64,000 nucleotides of DNA from Bacteroidaceae bacterium (GCA_024684455.1 JAIKWU010000065.1:1-64000), one strand, 5' to 3'; shown: positions 16,690 to 26,333, counted from the first letter of the stretch. The notes: generated by a model not told the origin, from the sequence alone. A program made the numbers and translations.

Positions 16690-17113
16690 GACAAATTAAC
16701 GAGCCTAAATGTTAAAAAATGCCTTTTGTTAATTCGCCCACTTCGTTTTCGTCGAAATTCGCCTGTTTTTATCGAAATGCAGCCAAGTGTGCGAAGGGTG
16801 ACATACAGACGATTCTCAGCCTTCAAAATTTTAATTAACTGACTGATTTTCACGGTTTAGCGCATATAATTATTTGTATTCCCTTTTTGTGCTGAAATAA
16901 TCCAAGATGTCTGATTTTAATATAATTTTTATGTAAGATGTGACATAAATTCAGGAATTCTACCCTCTCTCGATCGGACAAAAGGGCATGTCTGTGCGGT
17001 ATTTTACATTTTTGTATGACTTATTTCGTCTAAAATAATTCGTACAGATGGACGTCGCTTTCTCCCTGAACGGAACCCACCCGTCTCCTCACTGAGGTGC
17101 AACAGACAGAAGA

Positions 17114-17228
17114 GGTGCAGTATGCCGAAATCCATACTGCAGTAGGAATAAAATCATACTGCGCCATGAATCGATTCACACTGCAGTAGAAATCAATCCA
17201 CACTGCGCCATGAATTTCACAGCACTGC
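17114..17228. repeat. 22-bp array of ACTGC units
   Basis: ACTGC recurs at 17136, 17158, 17180, 17202 and 17224, exactly 22 bp apart, with a degenerate GGTGC in phase at 17114. Units alternate between ACTGCAGTAG and ACTGCGCCATGAAT forms. It lies just beyond the 3' end of holA and differs in sequence from the CYAAGNNCTTGG arrays. Confidence 0.88.
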
Positions 17229-17269
17229 TCTCCCCTATCGCCAAAAATGCGATGTGGTGGCGATTATAG

Positions 17270-18310
17270 TTAATGCAGGATAAAGTAAAGGAGTTCGCGC
17301 ATGATGTCGGCATCCGTGGAGTTGCCCTTGTCGATGCCCTTCAGTTTGGCATCGGTTTCACGGAGTTTGCCGATGATGAGCATGGTCTTCATGGCGTTGT
17401 AGTTGCGCATGGCCGTCTGATAATCACGAAGTTGCCACGAGGACTTCAGTTCGAGGTGCTGCATGAGGCCCTGTTCCGACTTGTTGGGAGCATAGTATGC
17501 CTGCATGACACCCGCAAAGAAATTGAAGAGCAAAGCCACGGTCATCACGTGCGGATTCTCCTTGGGATTCTGGTTGAAGAAGTCCAGTATCTGATTGGCT
17601 TTCAAGATGTTGTGTTCCTTAATGGCGTCACGGAATTCCCAAAGGTTAAACTCCTTGCTGATGCCGATGTTGCGCTCGATGAGTTCGGGTGTGATGTGCT
17701 TGTTCTCTGGAGGCAGGGTGATGCACAACTTATCGAGTTCGCTGGCCAGGCGATTGAGGTCGCTTCCGATGCTTTCGACAAGCATCATCTTGGCACGTTC
17801 CTCGATGGTTGCCTGCTTTCGGCGCAGGTAATCGTCGATAAAGGTGGGGAGCATTCCCTCTTTCAGCCGTTTGCTCTCAAAGACAACGCCCACCTGGTCG
17901 ATCATCTTGACGACTTTCTTACGTCCGTCAACCACGCCATTTTTGTAACAAATTACAAGAATTGTGGACTGTAATGGATTCTCGACATAGTACTGAAGTT
18001 CGTCGAACTTTAACAGATTTTGTGCTTCTTTAACAATTAAAATCTGGTATTTTGACATCATCGGGTATCTACGTGCGGAATTGATGATGTCTGCGACGTC
18101 GGTTTCGCGCGTACAGTAGAGGTTGGTGAGGTTAAAGTCACGTTCCTCTTCGGTGAGGATGTTTTGGGAGATGTATTCGGCAATGCGGTCGATATAGTAC
18201 GACTCCTCCCCCATCAGCAGATAAATGGGTGCATATTGGCCAGCACGGATGGCCGTGATGATGTCGCGATGGCTGATACTGCCGATTCCGCCCGATGATT
18301 TCTTTGCCAT
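17270..18310 (-). CDS. holA: DNA polymerase III delta subunit
   Basis: 346 residues from the ATG at 18310. The frame is open further upstream, but a -7 box (18369-18362) lies there. HolA opens the sliding clamp as part of the clamp loader. Visible features are the AAA+-like N-terminal part with the degenerate loop PIYLLMGEESYYIDRI, SARRYPMMSKYQILIVKEAQ in the middle, and the conserved DLNRLASELDKLCI lid segment. The length fits the family. The divergent neighbour is an HsdR_N protein after an intervening lipoprotein gene. Confidence 0.93.
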   Translation of the reverse strand: MAKKSSGGIGSISHRDIITAIRAGQYAPIYLLMGEESYYIDRIAEYISQNILTEEERDFNLTNLYCTRETDVADIINSARRYPMMSKYQILIVKEAQNLLKFDELQYYVENPLQSTILVICYKNGVVDGRKKVVKMIDQVGVVFESKRLKEGMLPTFIDDYLRRKQATIEERAKMMLVESIGSDLNRLASELDKLCITLPPENKHITPELIERNIGISKEFNLWEFRDAIKEHNILKANQILDFFNQNPKENPHVMTVALLFNFFAGVMQAYYAPNKSEQGLMQHLELKSSWQLRDYQTAMRNYNAMKTMLIIGKLRETDAKLKGIDKGNSTDADIMRELLYFILH

Positions 18311-18361
18311 GATACGTATGTCTGAACGCCCCGTTGTATGGAGAGTCATCCCTTTGTGGGA

Positions 18362-18369
18362 CAAAGTTA
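18362..18369 (-). promoter_or_regulatory. -7 box TAACTTTG of holA
   Basis: Minus-strand box about 50 bp before the holA ATG at 18310. Confidence 0.65.
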
Positions 18370-18446
18370 CAAAGAAATGTGTAAAAACCCATCACAACCT
18401 TAAAAAAAAATCACCACAAAAACATTGAGTTCTCCATAAATATATG

Positions 18447-18454
18447 TATCTTTG
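18447..18454 (+). promoter_or_regulatory. -7 box TATCTTTG of the lipoprotein-HsdR_N-regulator operon
   Basis: 48 bp before the ATG at 18503, with an ATTG about 19 bp upstream as a weak -33 element. Confidence 0.65.
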
Positions 18455-18502
18455 CGGCAGAAAACCATTTTTCATTTGTTCCACTTTACCTAATCAATCG
18501 CT

Positions 18503-18997
18503 ATGAGAATCAAGTTTATCAAATGGTATAACATGCTCCTGACGACTATCATTAGCATGTTGGGCTTCGGTTCCTGCAACAATAATGACGGCTCAGAGGA
18601 TATCCCCTGCGAATATGGATGTCCTATTACAGAATTTAAAATAGGCGGAACCGTGACAGACACCAAAGGTACCCCCCTTGAGGGAATCCAAGTGTCGGTC
18701 GTCATGCAACCCAGCCCTGACGTGACAGACCCTCCCTCTCTCCAAACCACAACGACGCTTGCCGACGGCACGTTCATGACAGGCAAGATGGATGTGACAA
18801 GTCTTACAGAAGTGAGCACAAAGGTGAAAGTGAAGTTTGATGACATCGACGGCACTGCCAACGGAGGGCAATTCGACAGCAAAACAGTATCTGTTGCAGA
18901 ACTGAAACGCAAACAAACCAAAAATGCCGACGGCAAATGGTATCAGGGAGAGTACGAGTATTCTGGCGACATTTCACTTTCTCCCTTATCGGAATGA
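18503..18997 (+). CDS. Radical SAM-associated putative lipoprotein
   Basis: 164 residues. The start MRIKFIKWYNMLLTTIISML followed by GFGSCNNN (lipobox Cys) and then CEYGCPITEFKIGG closely recalls the Bacteroidales family annotated as radical SAM-associated putative lipoprotein, whose members share a KxYNxLL...LGFxSC signal and an EYGxP motif. A small beta-rich domain with GTPLEGIQVSV (carboxypeptidase-regulatory-like) follows. No radical SAM gene is present within the window, so either the partner is elsewhere or this copy is an orphan. The next gene starts 6 bases after the stop. Confidence 0.72.
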   Translation: MRIKFIKWYNMLLTTIISMLGFGSCNNNDGSEDIPCEYGCPITEFKIGGTVTDTKGTPLEGIQVSVVMQPSPDVTDPPSLQTTTTLADGTFMTGKMDVTSLTEVSTKVKVKFDDIDGTANGGQFDSKTVSVAELKRKQTKNADGKWYQGEYEYSGDISLSPLSE

Positions 18998-19003
18998 GTT
19001 TGG

Positions 19004-19543
19004 ATGTGCATAGACCTACATACTCATCCTGCATCCCTCTTTTCACTTCTCAACCTACCTTCCTGCGAACTGCGGACAGTGGAAGAAAACGGCACGACGA
19101 AGGTGTTCGACGTGCTGCGCCAACGCTATGTCGCCTTGACACCTGAGGAGTGGGTGCGTCAGCATTTTGTCCACTTCCTGATATCAGAAAAGGCCTTCAG
19201 TCAGGCACTGATGGGAAACGAGGTACAACTGAGTCTGAACGGTATGTCGCGACGGTGCGACACGGTGGTATATGACCGGCAGTTGCGACCTCGGATGATT
19301 GTGGAATACAAGCGACCAGACGTGAGTATCACGCAGAAGGTGTTTGACCAGATCGGACGATACAACATGGTGATGCGGGTCGATTGGCTCATCGTGAGCA
19401 ACGGCCTGGAGCACTACTGTTGCCGCATGGATTATGAGCATCAGACGTATGCGTTCGTTGCAGAAATTCCGACGTTTGAAGAGGTCGTTGGCGAAAAGCA
19501 TGAGGAGCACGCCTGCCGATATGAAAGTGAAGTACAACCATGA
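19004..19543 (+). CDS. HsdR N-terminal-domain nuclease-like protein
   Basis: 179 residues of the HSDR_N type common in Bacteroidales near holA. The conserved core is DVLRQRYVALTPEEWVRQHF, then SRRCDTVVYD and RMIVEYKRPD, giving the D...E-x-K pattern of PD-(D/E)XK nucleases, followed by VFDQIGRYNMVMRVDWLIVS. It is a stand-alone domain without helicase, so it is not a restriction enzyme by itself; repair or nucleic-acid processing is a guess. It overlaps the regulator gene downstream by 4 bases (ATGA at 19540). Confidence 0.85.
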   Translation: MCIDLHTHPASLFSLLNLPSCELRTVEENGTTKVFDVLRQRYVALTPEEWVRQHFVHFLISEKAFSQALMGNEVQLSLNGMSRRCDTVVYDRQLRPRMIVEYKRPDVSITQKVFDQIGRYNMVMRVDWLIVSNGLEHYCCRMDYEHQTYAFVAEIPTFEEVVGEKHEEHACRYESEVQP

Positions 19544-22311
19544 AGAACAATTATAAGAGATATTTACTGCGTTTTTTAACGGTTGTCACACTGCTCTGTC
19601 TGATGATTCTGACCCAGGCACAGACACTGACGATTCAACCGTTGCCGACACAGCAGCAACTGCCCATGAGCAGCATACACAGCATCATGCAGGATACAGA
19701 AGGCTATATGTGGTATGCTACCGAAGGTGGTGGTCTTTGCCGCGACAACGGCTATCAGATTCATGTTTTCCGTCCAACAGATAGCAACCGACTGCAAGAG
19801 GCCTGTAAAGTGCATTGCCTTTGTGAGACAGCCAACGGGAACATTCTTTTTGGCACATCCGACGGGCTGTATATGATTGACAAAAAGGATTACGCCGTTC
19901 GTCGCCTGATTCTCTCCCCTGCCTGTGACCAAATCGACGCACTATTCAGCGATAGCCAGGGCAATGTCTGGGTAGGCACAAAAGGCATGATTTACCGACT
20001 GGACCGTAGGGGCAAGCAGCAAGAAAAGCACCCGTCTCAAGTCAATGACAGCAAGGTCTCGGTCGCCAGTTTCTTTGAAGACAGCCAAGGGACGTTATAT
20101 GCAACACAATGGGGAGATGGAGGCATCCTGCGGATGCAGCGTGGCGAGAAAGGATTCACGGCCCTGCAATGGCCGATGTCGTGTGTGCCGCTATTCATGG
20201 TCGAAGACCTTCCAAACCATTGCTTTTGGTTGGCAACCAGCGGTGAAGGGGTGGTAAAAATGGAGATCAAGGGCAATGCTTGTCAGATAACTCTGCAACC
20301 AGAGACCAAGGGCAGCCACGACCGGAATCATACGCTGCATATTTTGCGAGACAGCACATACGGCCTATTCTGGGTCACGACGCTCGACAATCTCTACGCC
20401 TACCACCTCGGTGCCGACGGTCTATTGCACGAGTTTTCGCTCGACGGAATACAGCCCGACGGACATAAGATTCTCGACCAGATATGTGAAAGCCGTGACG
20501 GAAACATCTACGTTGCAGGATACACACCGCACACGTTTGTGATTACACCGGCACAGAGTGACATTCATCGACTTGCCATCCCCTCCATGCGTCAGCGCAT
20601 AGGATTCCCCGTACTGGCCGACTGTGCTGTCTATGACGGAACACGCTACATCTGGCTTTGGCAGGGGCGGCAAGGCCTTATGCTATATGACAAAGAGACG
20701 GAAAATCTCACAGCAGCACCGAAAAAGTTTGACAGAACCCTGCAGCCGAACCATTCACAAGGAGGAATATGGGCATCAGAAGGTCACACCGTCTTACATT
20801 TGTGGCAAGAGGCTGGAGAAATCCGTCAGGAAACCATCGCACAAACTCCTGACAGTCAGGCTGTGCGACTACTACAAGAGTCACCCACACAGACACTCTA
20901 CATTGCCACCCACAACCACCTTTTTCGGCTGCCTCTCATTGGAAGAAACATCTCTCAACTGGCGACGTTCCCTTCCACACCGACCGACATGACCATCGAC
21001 CACAAAGGGAATCTCTATATCACGCTCGGTGCAGAAGGATTGTACCGCATCACACCCAAAGGCGACGTACAGCACATTGAAGTGCCTGCCGAACAGTTTT
21101 TGTCAGTCAGCACCACCGACGACGGTACCGTCTGGCTTTCGACTTTTGAAGGAAATGTCTATTGCTACACGCCGTCCCGAAACCTCTTGGAGCATATAGC
21201 CTTGTTGAGCAGTCCTGATGCTGCAGCCATCCGTACCATCCGCACAGACGGACTGGGGCATGTATGGACACTGAGCGACCAGCGTGTGATGGAATATGCA
21301 CCTCTGAACCATGCATTCCGTATCATCCGCACCAGCGACTCTTTCATCGATGTCAGTTACTTCTACACGCTCGCTCCACTCACCCCTACCCTGTTCTGCA
21401 TCGCTGCCGCAGGTGCTCTAATCGAGGTTGAGTCGTCCGGTGCACTGAATCAGAAGGGGACCTCTTTGGTACACCCCCGTCTTTCATCCTATCTTGTTGG
21501 CGGACAACTGCATTATGTTAACCAAGAAACGTCAACGCTCCAACTCGAAGCCGACGAAGACAACATCACCCTGCAACTCACCACACTGGCATCGGTACTA
21601 AACGCCGGCAACGTATGCTTTGCCTACCAAATGGATGGTGATGGCGACGATTGGCTCTACCTGCCCAACGGCACTAACACCGTCATTCTGAACAGCCTGT
21701 CGCGTGGCACCCACCGACTTCAAGTCATGGCCACAGACCGCTATGGATGCTGGAGCGAACCTGTCGAAGTGGCTGTCATCTGCCGCGCTGCCCATTGGTA
21801 TCAGACGTGGTGGGCCTACTTATTATATATAGTCCTCTTCGTGTTGATCGCCATAGGACTTTGGCACCTTGAACGTCGTATCCAATTGCTACGTCACCTC
21901 ATACAGCGACGGCACGAAGTCAGACTCGACGAGATAGAACTACGCCGCGACGAAGTCGATGCCACTTGGCGCGACGACGAACTGCTTCGCAAGGCCGTAG
22001 CGAAGATTGAAGAAAACCTGAGCAATTCCGACTACAACGTACAGCGACTGAGCGACGACCTCTGCATGAGCCGCATCACGCTCTACCGTCGTCTGCAGCA
22101 AATCACGGGCGTATCGCCTGCCGACTTCATCCGCGACATCCGTCTGAAGAAGGCTGCCCAACTGCTCACCCAGTCGCCCGAAGCCACCGTAGCCGACATT
22201 GCCCGCAAGATAGGTTTTGCATCACCTAAGCACCTGTCACGATGCTTCAAGGCCAAATTCGGCGTGCTACCCACCGAATATCGGACACCTCGCCCCACAG
22301 CAACAGAATAG
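19540..22311 (+). CDS. Propeller sensor fused to AraC-type regulator, without kinase or receiver
   Basis: 923 residues. A signal peptide (to about TQAQT) is followed by beta-propeller repeats of the Reg_prop type (DSQGNVWVGTKG, DDGTVWLSTFEG), a Y_Y_Y-like domain (LPNGTNTVILNSLSRGTHRL), a membrane helix at about residues 758-776 and a coiled coil. The C-terminus is an AraC helix-turn-helix (DVAR-type core VADIARKIGFASPKHLSRCF). It has the outer sensor of a hybrid two-component system but no histidine kinase, ATPase or receiver domain. It lies just before the RG-lyase cluster and is the obvious candidate to control it in response to a pectin fragment. Co-transcribed with the upstream HsdR_N gene. 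Confidence 0.88.
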   Translation: MKNNYKRYLLRFLTVVTLLCLMILTQAQTLTIQPLPTQQQLPMSSIHSIMQDTEGYMWYATEGGGLCRDNGYQIHVFRPTDSNRLQEACKVHCLCETANGNILFGTSDGLYMIDKKDYAVRRLILSPACDQIDALFSDSQGNVWVGTKGMIYRLDRRGKQQEKHPSQVNDSKVSVASFFEDSQGTLYATQWGDGGILRMQRGEKGFTALQWPMSCVPLFMVEDLPNHCFWLATSGEGVVKMEIKGNACQITLQPETKGSHDRNHTLHILRDSTYGLFWVTTLDNLYAYHLGADGLLHEFSLDGIQPDGHKILDQICESRDGNIYVAGYTPHTFVITPAQSDIHRLAIPSMRQRIGFPVLADCAVYDGTRYIWLWQGRQGLMLYDKETENLTAAPKKFDRTLQPNHSQGGIWASEGHTVLHLWQEAGEIRQETIAQTPDSQAVRLLQESPTQTLYIATHNHLFRLPLIGRNISQLATFPSTPTDMTIDHKGNLYITLGAEGLYRITPKGDVQHIEVPAEQFLSVSTTDDGTVWLSTFEGNVYCYTPSRNLLEHIALLSSPDAAAIRTIRTDGLGHVWTLSDQRVMEYAPLNHAFRIIRTSDSFIDVSYFYTLAPLTPTLFCIAAAGALIEVESSGALNQKGTSLVHPRLSSYLVGGQLHYVNQETSTLQLEADEDNITLQLTTLASVLNAGNVCFAYQMDGDGDDWLYLPNGTNTVILNSLSRGTHRLQVMATDRYGCWSEPVEVAVICRAAHWYQTWWAYLLYIVLFVLIAIGLWHLERRIQLLRHLIQRRHEVRLDEIELRRDEVDATWRDDELLRKAVAKIEENLSNSDYNVQRLSDDLCMSRITLYRRLQQITGVSPADFIRDIRLKKAAQLLTQSPEATVADIARKIGFASPKHLSRCFKAKFGVLPTEYRTPRPTATE

Positions 22312-22335
22312 TAGTCGCACAACTTTTCCTGTCAT

Positions 22336-22364
22336 CCCATGCGTAAAAGATAATGACGCATGGG
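22336..22364 (+). terminator. Terminator after the propeller-AraC regulator gene
   Basis: CCCATGCGT (22336-22344) pairs with ACGCATGGG (22356-22364), followed by CTTTTTT. Confidence 0.85.
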
Positions 22365-22443
22365 CTTTTTTGTTTCATTTTAGGGGTACAATCGTTTCAC
22401 CGCCGCCTTGTTACAGGGCGTTCCGAAAGTTGAAACACAAAAT

Positions 22444-22475
22444 TTTGACCTGTGACGAAGAAGGTCGTAAATTTG
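22444..22475 (+). promoter_or_regulatory. Promoter of the RG-I cluster: TTTG - 20 bp - TAAATTTG
   Basis: TTTG at 22444-22447 and TAAATTTG at 22468-22475, 31 bp before the ATG at 22507. No operator for the adjacent AraC regulator can be recognised. Confidence 0.7.
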
Positions 22476-22506
22476 CTGAAAAATTCAAATAACTAAAAGC
22501 AAAACC

Positions 22507-23841
22507 ATGAAGAGAACAATGATGACATTGGCTGTGATGATTCTGCTGGCTTATGGCAAAGCACAGGAATGGCAGAAGCCACAATTGAATCTGGCAGAAT
22601 TTGTCACTGGGCAAGACCTTTATTTATATAATGTTGGAACAGAACGGTTCTACACCGAAGGCAATGCATGGGGAACCCTGGGCAGCATCGGTGACGAGGG
22701 ACTTCGATGCCGATTTGTGAAACGAACGGACAACGTGGTTTCCATCACTAATCTATCGAAGGCAAAAGGAAGTTGGTTGACGGCATACGTGACGACGAAC
22801 GGTGCTGTTTTTGTTGATGGAACTACCTCGTCGCCCAACATCTACTGGCGCGTCGCTGCGCAGACAGACAAAACCTTTCGTCTTTATCTTTCCCAGCCGA
22901 ACACGACCTACAACGAAATGAACTATCCAGACGCCATGCTCGGAGTAGATTTATTCGAAGACACCACACGTTCCACATTGGCAAGTCTCCTCATGGATGC
23001 CGAGGAACCAGGCGAAGGCATCTACCAGACCGAATGGGCAGTTGCCCTGCCTGAGGCATACGAAACGTACCGCACGGAATTGAAGACCTGGAAGGCCGCA
23101 TTGCGCTTGAAAGAATTGCTTGACGAGGCTGCAGCCAAAGATATGGACGTGGCATCCGAAACAGATGTTTATAACAACACCGAGAGCACACTCGAACAGT
23201 TACAAACAGCCATCAATCATGTGACCAAAATGCTGGCCGAGGATTACGTGAAGGATGCATCGGCAGACAATCCCATCGATGTGACGAGCCTGTTCGTTCT
23301 CAACCCCTCGTACGCCACCAATGACAACGAGGGATGGAGCGGCTCTGTACCCAACATCGACAAACTGAACGATTTGCAGAATGCTGAGTTTTTCAACACA
23401 AACTTCGACTATTATCAAGAACTGCAGAACCTGCCCGAGGGAACATACGAACTGCGTCTGCAAGGCTTCTATCGCGCTGGTTTGGAAGGTCCGGCGCTCG
23501 ATGCAAAAAATAGCGGTAACGAAAGCAACGTGATGAATGCAGTGCTCTATGCAACAACCCGTGGAAAGACCACGACAACGAAGATGCAATCAATCTTCAC
23601 GGGTGCACCGACCACGCCGTTGGGAGTTGATGGTGAAATCGCTCTGGGCAGTTGGTATGTGCCCAACACGATGTCAGCCGCCAAGGCTTACTTTTCACAA
23701 GGCTTCTACACAGGCAACAGCCTTACGGTAAACGTGACGAACGGTCAACTACGCATCGGACTACGCAAATCGACGACGATTCGCCGCGACTGGGTCATGC
23801 TGGACAACTGGCAACTGATTTACTATGGAAAATCCAATTAA
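22507..23841 (+). CDS. Secreted protein of unknown function in the RG-I cluster
   Basis: 444 residues with a signal peptide (MKRTMMTLAVMILLAYGKAQ). A first beta-rich part (residues about 25-150) resembles a lectin-like fold with the repeated pattern of buried aromatic residues (FVTGQDLYLYNVGTERFY). A helical linker follows, then a C-terminal jelly-roll-like domain ending DWVMLDNWQLIYYGK, a form common at the end of secreted Prevotella carbohydrate-active proteins. No catalytic family recognised. Its stop overlaps the start region of the lyase gene, which indicates co-transcription and a role in pectin binding or presentation. Confidence 0.72.
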   Translation: MKRTMMTLAVMILLAYGKAQEWQKPQLNLAEFVTGQDLYLYNVGTERFYTEGNAWGTLGSIGDEGLRCRFVKRTDNVVSITNLSKAKGSWLTAYVTTNGAVFVDGTTSSPNIYWRVAAQTDKTFRLYLSQPNTTYNEMNYPDAMLGVDLFEDTTRSTLASLLMDAEEPGEGIYQTEWAVALPEAYETYRTELKTWKAALRLKELLDEAAAKDMDVASETDVYNNTESTLEQLQTAINHVTKMLAEDYVKDASADNPIDVTSLFVLNPSYATNDNEGWSGSVPNIDKLNDLQNAEFFNTNFDYYQELQNLPEGTYELRLQGFYRAGLEGPALDAKNSGNESNVMNAVLYATTRGKTTTTKMQSIFTGAPTTPLGVDGEIALGSWYVPNTMSAAKAYFSQGFYTGNSLTVNVTNGQLRIGLRKSTTIRRDWVMLDNWQLIYYGKSN

Positions 23842-23864
23842 TGCATCATATATATAATAGTAAA

Positions 23865-26333
23865 ATGAATAGATTAGGTATCATTTTCAGCAGTTTCTTA
23901 TTAACCTCGCTGTCGGTTTCAGCACAGGAGATTCGTCAGGCAGAAAATCTTCAACGCAATGTTGTAGTTATTCCCCAGTCGGCCAGCGGTTCAAACTATC
24001 TGGTCACATGGCGTATGCTTGACTCGGACGACGACTATACCACATTTGACGTTATCAGAAACGGACGAACGGTCAAGAAGCATATCAACAACTCGACCAA
24101 CTATCTTGATACGTCGGGCAGACTGACAACTAAATACCAAATTGTGACCCGACATCATGGTGTTCCTGTCGATACGACGGACGTCGTGATGCCATGGAAG
24201 GATGTTTTCATGCCCATTCGGCTCAATCGTCCCGAGGGCGGTACGTTTCACGATGTAGAATACACCTACTCGCCCAACGACTGCTCGGTGGCCGATGTCG
24301 ATGGTGACGGGGCCTACGAAATCGTTGTGAAGTGGGAACCCAGTGCCGAGGCAGACAACTCGCAGGGTGGCTTCACGGGACCGACCGTGTTCGACTGCTA
24401 TCGGCTGAACGTAGAGGAGAACGACATCGCAGCCGAACTGTTGTGGCGCATCGACATGGGGCATAACATCCGCTCGGGTGCCCACTACGTTCCTTTCCTT
24501 TTCTACGACTTCGACGGCGATGGTCATGCCGAGTTCATCGTCAAGACAGCCCCTGGCACGATTGACGGCACGGGGCGTTACGTCAGCCAGGCTGCAACCG
24601 ACGAGACCATCCTGAGCCGCGACGACAATGAGAAAGAGTATCTGAATGCTGGCGGACAGGTGATGTACGGCCCAGAATACCTCACCGTGTTCGACGGGCA
24701 GACGGGCCACGCCATCCACACGATTTATTACAACCCCAACCGCGGCTGTTTTGTTGGCGGAGCACCCGAGGGCCGTTCCGACATCTGGGGTGATGACTAT
24801 GGTAACCGTTCCGAGCGTTATCTGGCTGCAGTGGCCCATCTGAACGGCCTCGATGCACCAGCCTCTGCCGTCATGTGCCGAGGCTATTATACCCGCTCCT
24901 ACCTCTGGGCTGTCGATTACGACGGTGAGCGTCTGACGACCCGCTGGCGTCACGGCAGCATTTCGCGACGCACAGTGATGAAGACCGACGGACACAATGG
25001 AAAAGACGTCCGTGAATACGATCATGCGACGTACGAAGGGGCAGAAATCTTCACCGCCTACGGCCAAGGCAACCACAACCTGACGGTCGGAGATGTCGAT
25101 GGTGACGGATGCGACGAAATCATCTATGGTTCGGCTGCCATCGACCACGACGGCACACTGCTCTGGACAACAGGTCTCAGCCACGGCGATGCCATACACA
25201 TGGGCGACCTGATGCCCGACCGTCCAGGCCTCGAAGTGTTCCAGATTCACGAAGACCCGCCCTACGGCATCCACGTTTGCGATGCTGCCACAGGCGAACT
25301 GCTCATCCACCACACAGGCGAGGGTGACTGTGCTCGCGGCATGGCTGCCGATGCCATGTCAAGCCGTGGCTACGAATACTGGAATTTTGGCGACAGCAAC
25401 ATGTACAACGCACCTACCGACAGCGTCGTCGGTGGCAGCATGTCGTTCAATTTCCGTGTATATTGGGACGGTGATGTCTATGATGAACTGCTAGGCGACA
25501 TCGGTAATCACAATCAGCCTTTCCTCGAAAAGTTCGGAACAGGGCGCCTCACCATCGACGGCAAACAATTGTACCAATACGGCTACAACGTCAGTTGCAA
25601 CGGCACGAAGGGTTCGCCCTGCCTCGTTGCAGACATTCTGGGCGACTGGCGCGAAGAAATGATTTTCTTCAACAACGAAGACAAACAGACGCTGAATCTG
25701 TTCAGCACGTCCGTACAGTCGAACACCCGCGTGCCCTGCCTGATGTACGACCACAACTACCGCATGGCCATTGCCTGGCAGAATGCAGGCTACAACCAGC
25801 CTCCACACCTTGGCTATTACTTGCCAGACGCTGTGATTCCCCGACTTGACTTCACCGAACTTTCTGGTGCCATTGAACAGGAAATAAACCTCAGCGACAG
25901 CATTGTCCCCATTACGTATCACTACGTCAACTGCCAAGGATGCAACGTGATCAAGTATATCACTCCCGACGGCACAACGACGACACGTCTTCCAAAAGAC
26001 TTCACACTCGAAAAGGACTTGGCGAACTGTACGAACACCTTGTCAGGCATACCGCAGGAAGCCGGCACTTATCACATCTGGCTCCGTCCTGCCTCTCCCT
26101 CGGTTTCTATCCAACAAGACCTCGTTATTACCATTCATGTGACCGAAGCCGTTGGCATAGATTCAAGTACAATTAACAATGAACAATTAACAATGAACAA
26201 TGGTCAATGGTCAATGGTCAATTTACCAATGTATGACTTGGCAGGACGTCCTGTCTCGACTCTTGATTCTCAACCCTCTACCCTATCCAAAGGCATCTAT
26301 CTGCAACGAGGCAAAAAAATCATCGTCCATTAA
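23865..26333 (+). CDS. Rhamnogalacturonan lyase, polysaccharide lyase family 11-like
   Basis: 822 residues from the ATG at 23865, the start that gives a proper signal peptide (MNRLGIIFSSFLLTSLSVSA); the upstream part of the open frame overlaps the previous gene. The eight-bladed propeller is built of calcium-binding-like repeats (VADVDGDGAYEIVVKWEP, YDFDGDGHAEFIVKTAPG, VGDVDGDGCDEIIYGSAA), and the family blocks DDYGNRSERYLA and GDIGNHNQPF match PL11 enzymes such as YesW/YesX. These cleave the rhamnose-galacturonate backbone of RG-I. The C-terminus holds a repeat-derived linker (NNEQLTMNN) and a short tail (YDLAGRPV...KGIYLQRGKKIIV) typical of secreted Prevotella proteins. Confidence 0.9.
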   Translation: MNRLGIIFSSFLLTSLSVSAQEIRQAENLQRNVVVIPQSASGSNYLVTWRMLDSDDDYTTFDVIRNGRTVKKHINNSTNYLDTSGRLTTKYQIVTRHHGVPVDTTDVVMPWKDVFMPIRLNRPEGGTFHDVEYTYSPNDCSVADVDGDGAYEIVVKWEPSAEADNSQGGFTGPTVFDCYRLNVEENDIAAELLWRIDMGHNIRSGAHYVPFLFYDFDGDGHAEFIVKTAPGTIDGTGRYVSQAATDETILSRDDNEKEYLNAGGQVMYGPEYLTVFDGQTGHAIHTIYYNPNRGCFVGGAPEGRSDIWGDDYGNRSERYLAAVAHLNGLDAPASAVMCRGYYTRSYLWAVDYDGERLTTRWRHGSISRRTVMKTDGHNGKDVREYDHATYEGAEIFTAYGQGNHNLTVGDVDGDGCDEIIYGSAAIDHDGTLLWTTGLSHGDAIHMGDLMPDRPGLEVFQIHEDPPYGIHVCDAATGELLIHHTGEGDCARGMAADAMSSRGYEYWNFGDSNMYNAPTDSVVGGSMSFNFRVYWDGDVYDELLGDIGNHNQPFLEKFGTGRLTIDGKQLYQYGYNVSCNGTKGSPCLVADILGDWREEMIFFNNEDKQTLNLFSTSVQSNTRVPCLMYDHNYRMAIAWQNAGYNQPPHLGYYLPDAVIPRLDFTELSGAIEQEINLSDSIVPITYHYVNCQGCNVIKYITPDGTTTTRLPKDFTLEKDLANCTNTLSGIPQEAGTYHIWLRPASPSVSIQQDLVITIHVTEAVGIDSSTINNEQLTMNNGQWSMVNLPMYDLAGRPVSTLDSQPSTLSKGIYLQRGKKIIVH

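Larger units (their letters stand above)
16100..17269. other. 1.2-kb AT-rich non-coding region
   Basis: No convincing gene on either strand. A 70-codon frame at 16630-16842 has no family resemblance and an Arg/Lys-rich composition typical of chance frames. The region holds the XRE promoter, five TTTACAAA motifs (16197-16689) and the 22-bp ACTGC array (17114-17228). A non-coding RNA cannot be excluded. Confidence 0.55.

Noticed and set aside
16630..16842. 70-codon frame in the AT-rich region upstream of the XRE gene
   Set aside because: Arg/Lys-rich chance composition, no family and no promoter at a fitting place.
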